64,000 nucleotides of DNA from JAEUMD01 sp050250815 (GTDB lineage: Bacteria > Pseudomonadota > Alphaproteobacteria > Rhizobiales > Hyphomicrobiaceae): contig JBFWNY010000010.1 of assembly GCA_050250815.1 (NCBI GenBank), positions 37,254 to 101,253 of the forward strand, in the 5' to 3' direction. Positions 36,861-45,864 of the stretch are shown here, one piece after another; position 1 is the stretch's first letter, and the number at the start of each line of letters is the position of its first letter. The position numbers were made by a program, and so were the translations under genes. Below the pieces are notes generated by a model, which had not been told where the DNA came from, did not search any database, and saw nothing but the letters and a program-made list of their open reading frames with translations.

Positions 36861-37418
36861 TCAGCCGCTCGACCGCTCGTAGCGTGCGATCTCACGGGCA
36901 AGCTCACCATAGGCAGCGCAGTTGGCGCCGCAGCGGCGTGCGATCTCTGAAAGCTGGACACGCGCCGCGCCGGGTTCGCCCAGCGCCAGATGCGCCTCGC
37001 CCAGATAGGCACGCGCGACGACGTTTTCGGCGTCGAGCGCCAGCGCCTTGTGGTAGTGCGGCAGCGCGCCCGCGACATCGCCCGACTTCCGCTTGGCGAA
37101 ACCGAGATACGTCTCGATCCGCGAATCGGGATGCTGTGCCTGTGAAAGGGAGGCCACCGCCTCCGCGTAATGCCCGGCTCGCGCCAGCCAGTACCCCGCA
37201 TAGAAGATCGTCTCGTTCGACAGCCCGACGGCCGAGCGCGTGAGGCACGCGGTCCAGGCCGCGCCGCCCGTCTCCAGACCATCGCAGGTGCCCTGGGGAG
37301 CGACATCCTTGGCGGCAAAAGCGGGATGAGAGGCACCCAGAGAGCCGACCGCAAGGAGAGCGCACAGTGCGGCCACCGTGGCCGCTCCGCTGCCGTTGCC
37401 GAGATACATCCGAGCCAT
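36861..37418 (-). CDS. Secreted TPR-repeat protein
   Basis: A 185-residue protein with an N-terminal signal peptide (ATVAALCALLAVGSLGASHPAFAA) and at least two TPR-type helical hairpins around residues 75-160 (AGHYAEAVASLSQAQHPDSR, GALPHYHKALALDAENVVAR, then GEAHLALGEPGAARVQL). Four cysteines outside the signal peptide could form disulfides, consistent with a periplasmic location. It is convergent with the kinase gene (27-base gap). TPR proteins act as protein-interaction scaffolds; the partner is unknown. Confidence 0.78.
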   Translation of the reverse strand: MARMYLGNGSGAATVAALCALLAVGSLGASHPAFAAKDVAPQGTCDGLETGGAAWTACLTRSAVGLSNETIFYAGYWLARAGHYAEAVASLSQAQHPDSRIETYLGFAKRKSGDVAGALPHYHKALALDAENVVARAYLGEAHLALGEPGAARVQLSEIARRCGANCAAYGELAREIARYERSSG

Positions 37419-37748
37419 GAGAACCTCCGGTCAATCGGCCTGCCGCCGTCACTTTTCTGTTGGCCGGCCAGCGGCATCGCTGGCGGCGGCGCGGACGCTA
37501 GCACACAATACGGCAACTTGGGATGCACGCAGCGACTTGCATGCATGCCGGGCGCAAGGCTAACACGCCATCGGTCCACGACCGCGCCACGTTTGCTGCC
37601 AATTCTCAGGGGCGGTTCGACCAGGACACAGGCGCTGCTCCGATCAAAGCCGCAGACGGCCCCGAATGCCGTGGCACGTGCCGCGATCGACAGGCGATCT
37701 GCCGGACGACCATGACGACGATGCAAACAACATAAGAGGGATGTTGGG
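37419..37748. other. Divergent intergenic region upstream of the TPR and nuclease-like genes
   Basis: This 330-base gap lies between the TPR gene (minus) and the SNase-like gene (plus), so two promoters are expected. A GAGGG ribosome site (37736-37740) serves the plus gene. No other gene or clear operator is seen. Confidence 0.4.
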
Positions 37749-39188
37749 ATGCTGCGTTGGCGAAAGAGGCGGGATGGGTTCGAGTGGCACGACTACGTGC
37801 GCACGACCATCCTCATGCGCCGCGCGCGCCGCCGCAAACGGCTCGACGATGCGCGCGAAGCCGCGGTCGAAGGACTGAAGGTCGCTGGCGCGGCAGCCGC
37901 CCAAGGCGCAAGCCGCGCGGGAAGCGTCGCCGCCGAAGGCTTAAAGCGAGCCGGCCATAAGGGCGCCCAGGCAGGGTCCGCCGGTGCCGCCGCGGCTGCC
38001 CGCGGTTCGGCCCATCTGGCGCGCAAAGGGTTTAGCGCCGCGCGCCAGGGCGCGTACGTCGCGGCAGCGGCTCCCGCTGCGCTCTGGAATCGTGCCTCGC
38101 CCGGGCTGAAGTCGCTGGGAAACACGTCGGCGGAACTCTTGGCACCTCTCGCACTTGCTACCTCACGGCCGCGCGCAAACCTCGCTTTGGGGGCGCTCGC
38201 CACGGCTGCCGCGGTCGCAGCCTTGGCAAGGCTTTGGTGGGTCGGCGCGGATCAGGTCTTCGTCGTTGCTCTCCTGCTCGCCCTCATCGCGACCGGCGGA
38301 GTCCTGCTGCCCCGGTTCGTTGCAGCCGCTTCCGACAGTGACTATCCGAGCGCAAACCTTCACGAGCCGCGCCCTCGGCGCGCGGCCGCCGTTCCGTCCG
38401 CGGAGCCCTTGCGCCTGCTGCGCATGGCGGCGGTCGGGATTGCAGCCGCGGTCGCCGTGCTGGGCATCGGCCGGCTCCTCGACCCGGCCATGCCGACCCA
38501 GCCGCAGCGTTCGGCACGTGCGGCCGAAGGATCGGTCCGCACCGGTTCGATCGCTCCTGCCCCCGCCCGTCCTGATGACTCGAGCGGCACGCTGCGCGGT
38601 ACTGCCATCGCGCTAAGCGGGGACATCTTGCGCATCGGCCGACGTCGGGTCCGCCTGGGCGCCATCGAGGCGCCTGAACGCGGGCAGGTGTGCAAGGCCG
38701 AGTCGGGACGCACCTGGAGGTGCGGTGCCGCATCCGCCAACGCCCTGTCCAAGATCGTGCGGCGGAAGGACGTCGTCTGCGAAATCGAAAGCGCCGAGAC
38801 GGACAAGCTGCCGGTCGCCTCCTGTCGCGTGGGCGACGAGGACGTCGCCGAGCGCCTCGTGCGCGAAGGCCATGCGTTCGCCGAAACCGGATTCTTCTCG
38901 CGATACTCGAATGCCGAGAGCGAGGCCCGGCAGGCAAGGCGCGGCTTGTGGAAGGGTGAGGCCGAGCGCCCGGAGGACTACCGTGCAGCCCGTTGGGAGG
39001 CGGCACGCAAAGCGGCACCGGACGGTTGTCCGATCAAGGGGCGAGTCTCCGGCCGCAGCCGCACCTATGTGCTTCCGTGGTCGATAGATTACGACCGCGT
39101 CGAGGTGCGCGAGTCCCGTGGCGGGCGCTGGTTCTGCAGCGAGGCGGAAGCGCTCAGCGCCGGCTGGAAGCCGTCAGGGGCCTCCTGA
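37749..39188 (+). CDS. Membrane protein with C-terminal SNase-like (thermonuclease) domain
   Basis: A 479-residue protein. The N-terminal 130 residues are Ala/Gly/Arg-rich and helical (VEGLKVAGAAAAQGASRAG...). Three hydrophobic segments follow (about residues 140-157, 163-182 and 220-236). Residues about 285-400 match the staphylococcal nuclease-like fold: DILRIGRRRVRLGAIEAPE, then WRCGAASANALSKIV, and the CRVGDEDVAERLVREGHAF region. A C-terminal tail GCPIKGRVSGRSRTYVLPWS with a late Cys is typical of rhizobial relatives once linked to succinoglycan loci. Substrate and activity are uncertain. The ATG 37749 has a GAGGG ribosome site. Confidence 0.8.
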   Translation: MLRWRKRRDGFEWHDYVRTTILMRRARRRKRLDDAREAAVEGLKVAGAAAAQGASRAGSVAAEGLKRAGHKGAQAGSAGAAAAARGSAHLARKGFSAARQGAYVAAAAPAALWNRASPGLKSLGNTSAELLAPLALATSRPRANLALGALATAAAVAALARLWWVGADQVFVVALLLALIATGGVLLPRFVAAASDSDYPSANLHEPRPRRAAAVPSAEPLRLLRMAAVGIAAAVAVLGIGRLLDPAMPTQPQRSARAAEGSVRTGSIAPAPARPDDSSGTLRGTAIALSGDILRIGRRRVRLGAIEAPERGQVCKAESGRTWRCGAASANALSKIVRRKDVVCEIESAETDKLPVASCRVGDEDVAERLVREGHAFAETGFFSRYSNAESEARQARRGLWKGEAERPEDYRAARWEAARKAAPDGCPIKGRVSGRSRTYVLPWSIDYDRVEVRESRGGRWFCSEAEALSAGWKPSGAS

Positions 39189-39229
39189 CACTCACAGACC
39201 GCAGGGTGGATGCGTGTCCGGAAAATGCG

Positions 39230-39265
39230 AGACCCGCGGCGCGAGGGGGGATCGGCCGCGGGTCT
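39230..39265. terminator. Hairpin terminator between convergent genes
   Basis: AGACCCGCGGC (39230-39240) pairs with GCCGCGGGTCT (39255-39265), an 11-bp stem with a 14-base loop, 42 bases after the SNase-like stop codon. On the minus strand it is followed by GCATTTTCC, so it may also end the leftward type I secretion operon. A run of nine G lies nearby at 39283-39291. Confidence 0.65.
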
Positions 39266-39443
39266 GAAGGTCGCGAGCGGTTGGGGGGGGGAGGACGGCT
39301 TCGCGACTGAGGATCAGTCTACGCCCTCCCAAGCCTTTTGCAAATTTTCCGCTTAGCACCATTTCCAAAACGTGAATGATGGCGCCAATCCCGGGCATTT
39401 CACAGCGCTCGGCATCGAAGCAGTCCGATGGGCGCGGCTCTCA

Positions 39444-40313
39444 TCAGTTGTCTTCGCGCCAGGACATCTCAAGAGGCGACAGACGCAGCAGCCCGTGCTC
39501 GGAATCCGGGGCGCCACGTCCGGTGCCAGCGAAGCTCGCGCGTGCCATGACGCCGGCAATCGTTGTCGCCGCGCTGTCGCGCAGGCTCATACGATCCTCC
39601 TCGACGACCAGCTGGCCGTTGAACCAGACCTTCAGCACACCATCCTTGCTGTCCGGCGCGTTGAGCCGCACCTCCTGTTCGATGGTCGCCCAGCGCCCGC
39701 GTTTAAATGCGAGCTTGCGGTATCCGAACAGGCGATCGCGGGCTTCTTTGAGCATCGGCGTATCGGCGATCACCTCACCATGGGCATCGCGGCTCCAGTG
39801 CGGGCGGATTGCGAAGCCTTCGGTAGCGGTTTCTCCCTCGGCCGGAGGCTGTCCCCCGCCGAACAGGCCCGGCAGACTGCCCCCTGAGCCAAAGTCGAAA
39901 TCATCGGGCAGGAACACGCTGTAGCGCAGGCACGCGGCAGAAGCCGCGCGCAGGCCCACCGGCCGCCAGGCGAAATCCACACCCAGGGCGGACGAAGGGT
40001 CGGTCGCGTCGGCACGGCCGAGCTTGACCTCCAGCGCGGACGTCGCGGCTATGCCGTCGGCTTCGACGATCCGCGTGTTCTCCATCAGACCGCGCTCGTC
40101 GGCACCCGCCTGCGCCTGCACTTCGATGGCCGACAGCAGACGGCCATCGTTCGCGCGGTAGCCGAACGTCGCGCCGCGCGTATAGCTCGCGATGCAGCCT
40201 TCGGGCTCGGCACTGCTGAAGTAGTAGGTCCCCGCGCCATAGGCGACGAGCAGCAGTATCGCGCCGCCGCCGACGACGTTCATGATCGTATTGACCGAAG
40301 TCTTGCTGGACAT
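39444..40313 (-). CDS. Membrane-anchored protein resembling polysaccharide lyase family 14
   Basis: A 289-residue protein with one N-terminal membrane helix (VVGGGAILLLVAYGAGTYYF) and an extracytoplasmic jelly-roll-like domain. Features like those of PL14 alginate/glucuronan lyases are FLPDDFDFGSGGSLPGLFGG, then the motif FAIRPHWSRDAHGEV, and RWATIEQEVRLNAPDSKDG followed by VLKVWFNGQLVVEE. The QxVxLN...DG pattern is the strongest resemblance. The protein could be a lyase, an inactive binding protein or a polymer-processing factor. It lies 21 bases downstream of the type I secretion adaptor on the same strand, so it belongs to that operon. Confidence 0.6.
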   Translation of the reverse strand: MSSKTSVNTIMNVVGGGAILLLVAYGAGTYYFSSAEPEGCIASYTRGATFGYRANDGRLLSAIEVQAQAGADERGLMENTRIVEADGIAATSALEVKLGRADATDPSSALGVDFAWRPVGLRAASAACLRYSVFLPDDFDFGSGGSLPGLFGGGQPPAEGETATEGFAIRPHWSRDAHGEVIADTPMLKEARDRLFGYRKLAFKRGRWATIEQEVRLNAPDSKDGVLKVWFNGQLVVEEDRMSLRDSAATTIAGVMARASFAGTGRGAPDSEHGLLRLSPLEMSWREDN

Positions 40314-40334
40314 ATGCCCCTCTCAGCGAACGGT

Positions 40335-41297
40335 TCAGCCCCGGAAGGCTCGATTGATGTTGCGCATCAGCGGATCGACGAGCTGATCGAGCAGCGTGCG
40401 TTGGCCGGTCATCAGCAGCACCTCGCTTCGCATGCCTGGTTGCAGCTGGACGCGCTTCTCGATCTCGGCGCGACTGTCGGCAAGCTCGACGCGCGCGGTG
40501 AAGTACGGCACGCCGCTGCGCCGGTCCTCGACGCTGTCGGCGGAAACCCAGGCAAGCGTGGCCGCCAGCGGCCGCTGCTCGCGCCAGCTCAGTGCGGTGA
40601 GCCAAACCTTGGCAGGCATACCTGGACGGACGTTTTCGATCTGGTTTGGCGCCAGCCGTCCTTCGATCACGAGGCGGTCGTCGTCCGGCACGATCTCGGC
40701 AATGGTCGAGCCAGCCTCGATCACGCCGCCCGGCCCCTTCACCGCAAGCGTCAGCACGCGTCCGGCGACCGGCGTGCGGACCTGCGCTCGCTCAAGTTCG
40801 CGCTCGGCGACCGCCAAACGCGCTGCGATACCAGCCGCTTCCTTCTCGATCTCTGCCACCTGCCGCTGCAGGGACAGCACGCGCGACCGCGCCGCGAGTT
40901 TGCGTTCGAGCAGGTCGGCCATCGTTTCGGCCTCGCTGCGCGCCAGCGAAAGCTGCCGCGCCACTGCACCGGCCTGGATGCGTAGCGCCGTCGTCTGCTC
41001 CTCGAGTGCCCGCGTGTCGAGGGTGACGATGAGGTCGCCCTCCTTGACGCGCGCGCCTTCGGCGACGTGGATGGCGCCGACCGTGCCGCCGCGCTCGTGC
41101 TGAACCGGTTTGACCCGGCTCTCGACGATGATCGTGCCGGGCATGCCGACACCCTTGTCGATGGGAGCAACGGCCGCGACACCCACTCCGAACCCGAAGA
41201 AGGCGACAACGACAAGTGCTCCGGCAATCACGGGACCACGGATATCGAGCGCCGGAACCGTCCGCTCCTCCGGGTGGTTGGATACACGCAAGCTCAT
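40335..41297 (-). CDS. Type I secretion membrane fusion protein (HlyD/PrtE family)
   Basis: A 320-residue HlyD-family adaptor. One N-terminal membrane helix (VIAGALVVVAFFGFGVGVAAVAPI) is followed by a biotinyl-lipoyl half (ERGGTVGAIHVAEGARVKEGD). A coiled-coil hairpin is at about residues 110-195, and the second lipoyl half reads VRTPVAGRVLTLAVKGPGGV. The C-terminal beta-barrel ends with GMRSEVLLMTGQRTLLDQLVDPL, a typical PrtE/HlyD ending. Start ATG 41297 overlaps the ABC exporter stop by four bases. With the exporter it forms the inner-membrane part of a type I system; a TolC-like outer-membrane gene is not in the window. Confidence 0.92.
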   Translation of the reverse strand: MSLRVSNHPEERTVPALDIRGPVIAGALVVVAFFGFGVGVAAVAPIDKGVGMPGTIIVESRVKPVQHERGGTVGAIHVAEGARVKEGDLIVTLDTRALEEQTTALRIQAGAVARQLSLARSEAETMADLLERKLAARSRVLSLQRQVAEIEKEAAGIAARLAVAERELERAQVRTPVAGRVLTLAVKGPGGVIEAGSTIAEIVPDDDRLVIEGRLAPNQIENVRPGMPAKVWLTALSWREQRPLAATLAWVSADSVEDRRSGVPYFTARVELADSRAEIEKRVQLQPGMRSEVLLMTGQRTLLDQLVDPLMRNINRAFRG

Positions 41298-43021
41298 GCG
41301 GCCCCCACGATCGTGCGCTGGGTGGACGTCACCTTGTCCGCGGCGGTGATGCGATTTGCGTCGACGTCGATTGCCTGGGTCGGCCTCAAGACCTCCTCGG
41401 GACGGCCAACGCGCAGCACGCTGCCGTGGGCCATGACCAAGACCTTGTCGGTGAGCTTGAGCAGTCTGGCGTCGTGCGTGGAAACGATCAGGCTGCAGCC
41501 CGATGCCTTGAAATCGCGCAGCGCCGCATGCAGCGCGCGGAACGACGGCCCATCGAGGCCGAGCTCGGGCTCGTCGAGCACGATGATGCGGGGCGCGCCG
41601 TGCAGAGCTCGGGCAAGCGCAACCGCCCGGCGCATGTTGGCCGAGAGGCCGGCGCCTCCTGGACCGATGCTCGTCTCGTAGCCGTCGGGCAGCAGTTGCA
41701 GACGCTCGTGGACGCCAGCGGCAATCGCCGCCGCGGCCGCCGACATGAGGCTGGCATCCGAAAAGCGGACGATGTTTTCGTGCACGGTTCCTTCGACGAG
41801 TTGCGGGTCGTCGGGCAGGTAGCCGATCGGCGGCTGCCCGCCGGAACGCTGCCAGCGCACGATGGGCAGGCCATCGAGGTCCGCATTTCCAGCGGTCGGC
41901 GCGAGAACGCCGGCAAGTATCGCCATAAGGCTCGATTTGCCCGAGCCGTTGGGCCCGACGATGCCCACGCATTCGCCCGGCGCGATCGCGAGGGAGACCG
42001 AGCGCAAGGAAGCGCTCTTGCGGCCGGCCGGAAACAGCGTGACATCGCTCAGAAGAATACGTCCCTCTGGTGCCACCGCAGCATCGCTCAAGATGGCCTG
42101 CGGTGTTTCCGGCGGCAGCGCCCTGAGGCGGCGGTAGGCGCGCCAGGCGGCACTCGCCGGCTTGATTGCGGCCGCCAGCTGCTCGATCGGCGCCAATGCC
42201 CGCGCGAGAAGGATCGCCGAGGCAACCAGCGCTCCAGGCGTGATCTCGTTGTGGACGACGAGCCAGGCTCCAAGTCCGTAGAGAGCGATCTGCGATCCGA
42301 TGCGGATTGAGCGGCCTAGCGCCTTGAGAAAACTCGCGCGCTTGCCAGCCGAGTAGGAGCCGGCGATGTGCGCACGGTTCGCTCTCTCCCACTTGTCGGC
42401 GACGCCACGCGTCAGGCCCAGGGCCCCCGCCACGGGCGCGTTCGACACCATCAGGCCGAACCAGGAATATGTTCTCTCGCGCAACTCCGCATTCTCGGCC
42501 TGCAGCCGGTCGGTCAACACGAGTTGCAGCGCCGCCGTCAGCGCCAGCAGCAAGGCCGAGACCGCCGCCATCGCACCGACAAGGGGATGCAGCACGGTGA
42601 GTGCGACGAGGAAAATGGGCACCCAAGGCCCATCAATCATCGGTGCCACCGCACCGCCGGACAGGAAGCCGCGCAGCGTCTCGAGAGCGCGCGAATCGCG
42701 CTTCATCTCAAGAGCAGGGACTCCAGCCTTCAGGCCGTTCTCGAGCATGACGACGCCAAGCGTATGGTCGAGCCACAGCCCGGCGCGCAGCAGAATTGTA
42801 TCGCGAACGATTTCGAGCAGCGCCAGAGCAATGATCGCGGCGCCGGTGATGACGGTCAGGATGACCAGCGTCTCAATGCTTCCGAGCGGCACCACCGTCT
42901 CGAACACCTGCAGCGTATAGAGCGGCGTGGCGAGCATCAGGACGTTGATGAAGCCGCCAAACAGGAATGCCGTCAGCAGGGCCGTGCGCACCTGTTTCAG
43001 CAATCGTCTGGGCGTACGCAT
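41294..43021 (-). CDS. Type I secretion ABC exporter (PrtD/HlyB family) with atypical motifs
   Basis: A 575-residue ABC exporter with an N-terminal six-helix domain (FLFGGFINVLMLATPLYTLQVFE is the PrtD opening) and a C-terminal nucleotide-binding domain. Walker A is VGPNGSGKSSLM, Walker B IIVLDEPELGLD and the H-loop STHDARLL. Two motifs depart from the family: the ABC signature reads LSANMRRAVALARAL instead of LSGGQ, and the Q-loop region reads YLPDDPQLVEGTV instead of YLPQD. It is the first gene of the T1SS operon. The three RTX genes nearby are its likely substrates. The changed motifs raise the question of whether it hydrolyses ATP normally. Confidence 0.9.
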   Translation of the reverse strand: MRTPRRLLKQVRTALLTAFLFGGFINVLMLATPLYTLQVFETVVPLGSIETLVILTVITGAAIIALALLEIVRDTILLRAGLWLDHTLGVVMLENGLKAGVPALEMKRDSRALETLRGFLSGGAVAPMIDGPWVPIFLVALTVLHPLVGAMAAVSALLLALTAALQLVLTDRLQAENAELRERTYSWFGLMVSNAPVAGALGLTRGVADKWERANRAHIAGSYSAGKRASFLKALGRSIRIGSQIALYGLGAWLVVHNEITPGALVASAILLARALAPIEQLAAAIKPASAAWRAYRRLRALPPETPQAILSDAAVAPEGRILLSDVTLFPAGRKSASLRSVSLAIAPGECVGIVGPNGSGKSSLMAILAGVLAPTAGNADLDGLPIVRWQRSGGQPPIGYLPDDPQLVEGTVHENIVRFSDASLMSAAAAAIAAGVHERLQLLPDGYETSIGPGGAGLSANMRRAVALARALHGAPRIIVLDEPELGLDGPSFRALHAALRDFKASGCSLIVSTHDARLLKLTDKVLVMAHGSVLRVGRPEEVLRPTQAIDVDANRITAADKVTSTQRTIVGAA

Positions 43022-43216
43022 CGAACATTCCTACCCACACCACGGACCGGCATGGCGCCGTTCCGGCCGTGCGACGCAAACCAATGCCGGGGGCGACACG
43101 GCACGCCACCAACTCAGCAGGGTTACCAAATCAGGCTGAAGGAAGCGCTAATGCGCCACGCTGTCGCCGGCCGTGCGCCATAGCCCAACGCGGGCGCTCG
43201 CCTTCCCGAAACGGCA

Positions 43217-43248
43217 ACGAGCGGAAGCGCAAGCGCGCTCCCGCTCGT
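43217..43248 (-). terminator. Hairpin after first RTX gene
   Basis: ACGAGCGG (43217-43224) pairs with CCGCTCGT (43241-43248), with further inner GCGC pairing, 35-66 bases downstream of the RTX stop codon at 43283. On the minus strand it is followed by TTGCCGTTTC. It lies upstream of the ABC exporter and would insulate that operon. Confidence 0.5.
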
Positions 43249-43282
43249 CATGAGCCTTGGGAAAGTTCCGGAGGCCGCTTCG

Positions 43283-45643
43283 TCAGACGACGATCTGCCC
43301 GGTGGCGAGCATGTCGTGCAGGTCCAGGCCATGGACGCCTTCGAGCATGACGACTTCGACGAAGCCGGCGGACGTGCCCAGATCGACGGAGACGATCGTG
43401 CCTTCGACCGTATCGGTAAGACGGATATAGTCTGCCGCATGCCCCTCACGGCTGGAAGGAACGAGATCGTCGAAGTCGAGCCGGTCACCGCTGCCGAAGT
43501 CCGTTACAAGATCGACACCATAGTGGGTGCGGCCCGAAACGAGATCGTTGCGGTCGAAGCGATAGGTGTCGTCGCCCTCTCCGCCCGTCAGCGTGTCGAC
43601 GCCACGGCCACCCTGCAGCGTGTCGTCGCCAGCGCCGCCAATCAGCTCATCGGCGCCCGACGATCCCGACAGATCGTCGGCGAATTGCGAGCCGACGACG
43701 CTTTCGAAATTGTAAACACGGTCGTGGCCACTGCCGCCGCGCACCTGCCCGGAGCCGAGATCGACGGAGATCGAACCCGCAACTTCCGAGAAGTCGATGC
43801 GATCGAACCCGGAGCCGCCATTGTAGAGATCCGACGACGTGTCGGCGCCAGCCACGACGACATCGTCGCCGGAGCCGCCATAGACGTTGTCGGCGCCCGA
43901 ACCGTCGTAGATCAGGTCGTTGCCGGCACCGCCGTCCACCACATCGCCACCCGCTCCGGCCATGATGATGTTGTCGCCCGAATCGCCGGTGATCACATCG
44001 CCATTGCTCGATCCGATCACGCCTTCCATGCCACTGAAGGTGTCGAGGCCCTGACCGGATGCGAAACCCAAGGCCATGTTGACTGAAACGCCGAACTGCG
44101 CGCTGCTGTAGTCGAGCAGATCGATGCCGATACCGCCATAGATGCGATCGTTGCCCTCGCCGCCTGCGACCACGTCGGGCGCATCGAGACCATCGAAGCC
44201 TACCGTTATCGTGGCTGCCGTGGTGGCGCTGTCCCCGCTCGCTTCCGTCGCGATGGCGCGGAGATCGAGCGTGACCTCCTGCGGATGCGACATATCGAGC
44301 GTCAATCCGTCCAGCTCGGCCGCCGAGAGCTGCCACAGGCCGTTGCCCATGTCCTGACCGGCGGAAAGGCTTGCGCCTTCGGGAAGACCCGAAATCTCAA
44401 TCGTCAGCGTTTCCGATCCGTCGGTGTCGCCGAGCGCCGCGGTGATGTCGAGCGCCACCGAGAAGGTCTCGCTTGAGCCCATGCCGTCGACATAGATCAC
44501 GTCATTGCCGGCACCCGCATCGATGATATCGCCGCCCACCGTGCCGACGATCACCTCACTGGCACCGGTCCCGGTGATCGTGCTCGCCAGCGCGGCCTGG
44601 GAAGCGGCCGAGACCGTCAGTGTGGGTGCGTCGGCGACGCCTGCAACGGCAACGTCGACGCGCTGCGTCGAGGTCGCACCGTTGGCGTCGCGCACCTCGA
44701 CGGTGAACGAATCCGAGCCGGAGAAGTTCTCATCAGGCGTGTAGGTGAAGGCTCCGCCCTGTGCGTCGAGCACGACCGAGCCGTGGACGGGACCGGCCGA
44801 AACGCTCATCGACATCGCATCGCCGTCGGGATCGGTGGCGTCCACGATTCCGCTCACCGCGCGATCCTCATCGGTCGAGAGCGTCTGGACCGGGGCAACC
44901 TCAGGAGTGGCGTTGAGCAGATCGGCGATCGAGACGACGTTACCATCGAGCACGATATTGATGCCCTCGATCGAGGACAGGGTCAGACCGTTGGACTCGA
45001 AGGTGAATGCGGGGCCGCTTGTGGCGGCCGCATGCGCGGCCTCGCCGCCGGCGGATGCGATCTGCTCGTCCATCCATGCGCCGAAGCGCACGATATCATC
45101 GCGCAGAAGCGCCAGGTCTTCGCTCGACAGGACCAGTTCGACCGTATCGACACCCGAGTTGCCGACGATCTGATCCGTTCCCTCGCCGACGTGATAGACG
45201 AGAACGTCGTTGCCCGAACCGCCATCGAGCATGTCGTCGCCCGCCCCACCGTCGAGACGATCGTTGCCTGATCCGCCGTTGAGCCGGTCGTTGCCCTCGC
45301 CGCCGACGATCACGTCGTTTCCGCCGTCACCATTGAGATTGTCCGCGCCTGCGCCGCCATCGATATAGTCGTCGTTGCCGCCGCCGAACATGCCGTCGTC
45401 GCCATCCTCGCCGTAGAGGATGTCGTTGCCGTGGTCGCCGACCACGACGTCGTTGCCAGTACCACCGTAGAGAATGTCGTTGTCGCGTCCGCCGTAGACG
45501 TAGTCGTTGTCGGCACCGCCGTAGATGATGTCGTCACCGCCGCGGCCGTCGATGCGATCGCGCCCGGCGCCTGCGTCGATCACCTCCGCCTCGTCGGTCG
45601 CGACGATATTGTCGGCTCCCGCGGTCCCGAAAATCTGCGGCAT
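43283..45643 (-). CDS. Large RTX protein with cadherin-like domain (786 residues)
   Basis: A calcium-binding RTX protein exported without a signal peptide. Residues about 1-165 are glycine/aspartate nonapeptide repeats (GGxGxDxxx pattern, e.g. YGGTGNDVVVGDHGND). A helical segment follows, then a cadherin/Ig-like domain at about 255-335 (DEDRAVSGIVDATDPDGDA, then FSGSDSFTVEVRDANG) and a second RTX block. The C-terminal module GGEGDDTYRFDRNDL ... VTDFGSGDRLDF ... VVMLEGVHGLDL ends the protein; a matching module ends the two other RTX proteins. That module is the expected type I secretion signal. No enzyme motif is seen, so adhesion or matrix structure is the likeliest role. Confidence 0.88.
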   Translation of the reverse strand: MPQIFGTAGADNIVATDEAEVIDAGAGRDRIDGRGGDDIIYGGADNDYVYGGRDNDILYGGTGNDVVVGDHGNDILYGEDGDDGMFGGGNDDYIDGGAGADNLNGDGGNDVIVGGEGNDRLNGGSGNDRLDGGAGDDMLDGGSGNDVLVYHVGEGTDQIVGNSGVDTVELVLSSEDLALLRDDIVRFGAWMDEQIASAGGEAAHAAATSGPAFTFESNGLTLSSIEGINIVLDGNVVSIADLLNATPEVAPVQTLSTDEDRAVSGIVDATDPDGDAMSMSVSAGPVHGSVVLDAQGGAFTYTPDENFSGSDSFTVEVRDANGATSTQRVDVAVAGVADAPTLTVSAASQAALASTITGTGASEVIVGTVGGDIIDAGAGNDVIYVDGMGSSETFSVALDITAALGDTDGSETLTIEISGLPEGASLSAGQDMGNGLWQLSAAELDGLTLDMSHPQEVTLDLRAIATEASGDSATTAATITVGFDGLDAPDVVAGGEGNDRIYGGIGIDLLDYSSAQFGVSVNMALGFASGQGLDTFSGMEGVIGSSNGDVITGDSGDNIIMAGAGGDVVDGGAGNDLIYDGSGADNVYGGSGDDVVVAGADTSSDLYNGGSGFDRIDFSEVAGSISVDLGSGQVRGGSGHDRVYNFESVVGSQFADDLSGSSGADELIGGAGDDTLQGGRGVDTLTGGEGDDTYRFDRNDLVSGRTHYGVDLVTDFGSGDRLDFDDLVPSSREGHAADYIRLTDTVEGTIVSVDLGTSAGFVEVVMLEGVHGLDLHDMLATGQIVV

Positions 45644-45864
45644 GACGGCATCGCTCCGTGACTAGGCCGGACACCCGGCGTCGAAACAACTTGATCGAGC
45701 TTGCACACCCAAGCTCATTGTCGTCTGACGTTTATAGCTGTTCGGCGTTAAGCCCTTACCGAAACCGAACGGCACAATTTTAATTATCCGACGCCGTCTT
45801 TGCGGTAGAGAATTTGGGGGCCGGCCCTGCTGCATCGACCGACCCCCACTCTCTCCACCCTCGT

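Noticed and set aside
40335..42626. Extending the type I secretion adaptor gene to 42626
   Set aside because: Residues upstream of the ATG at 41297 overlap the ABC exporter in a different frame and are arginine-rich; the HlyD-type N-terminus begins at 41297.
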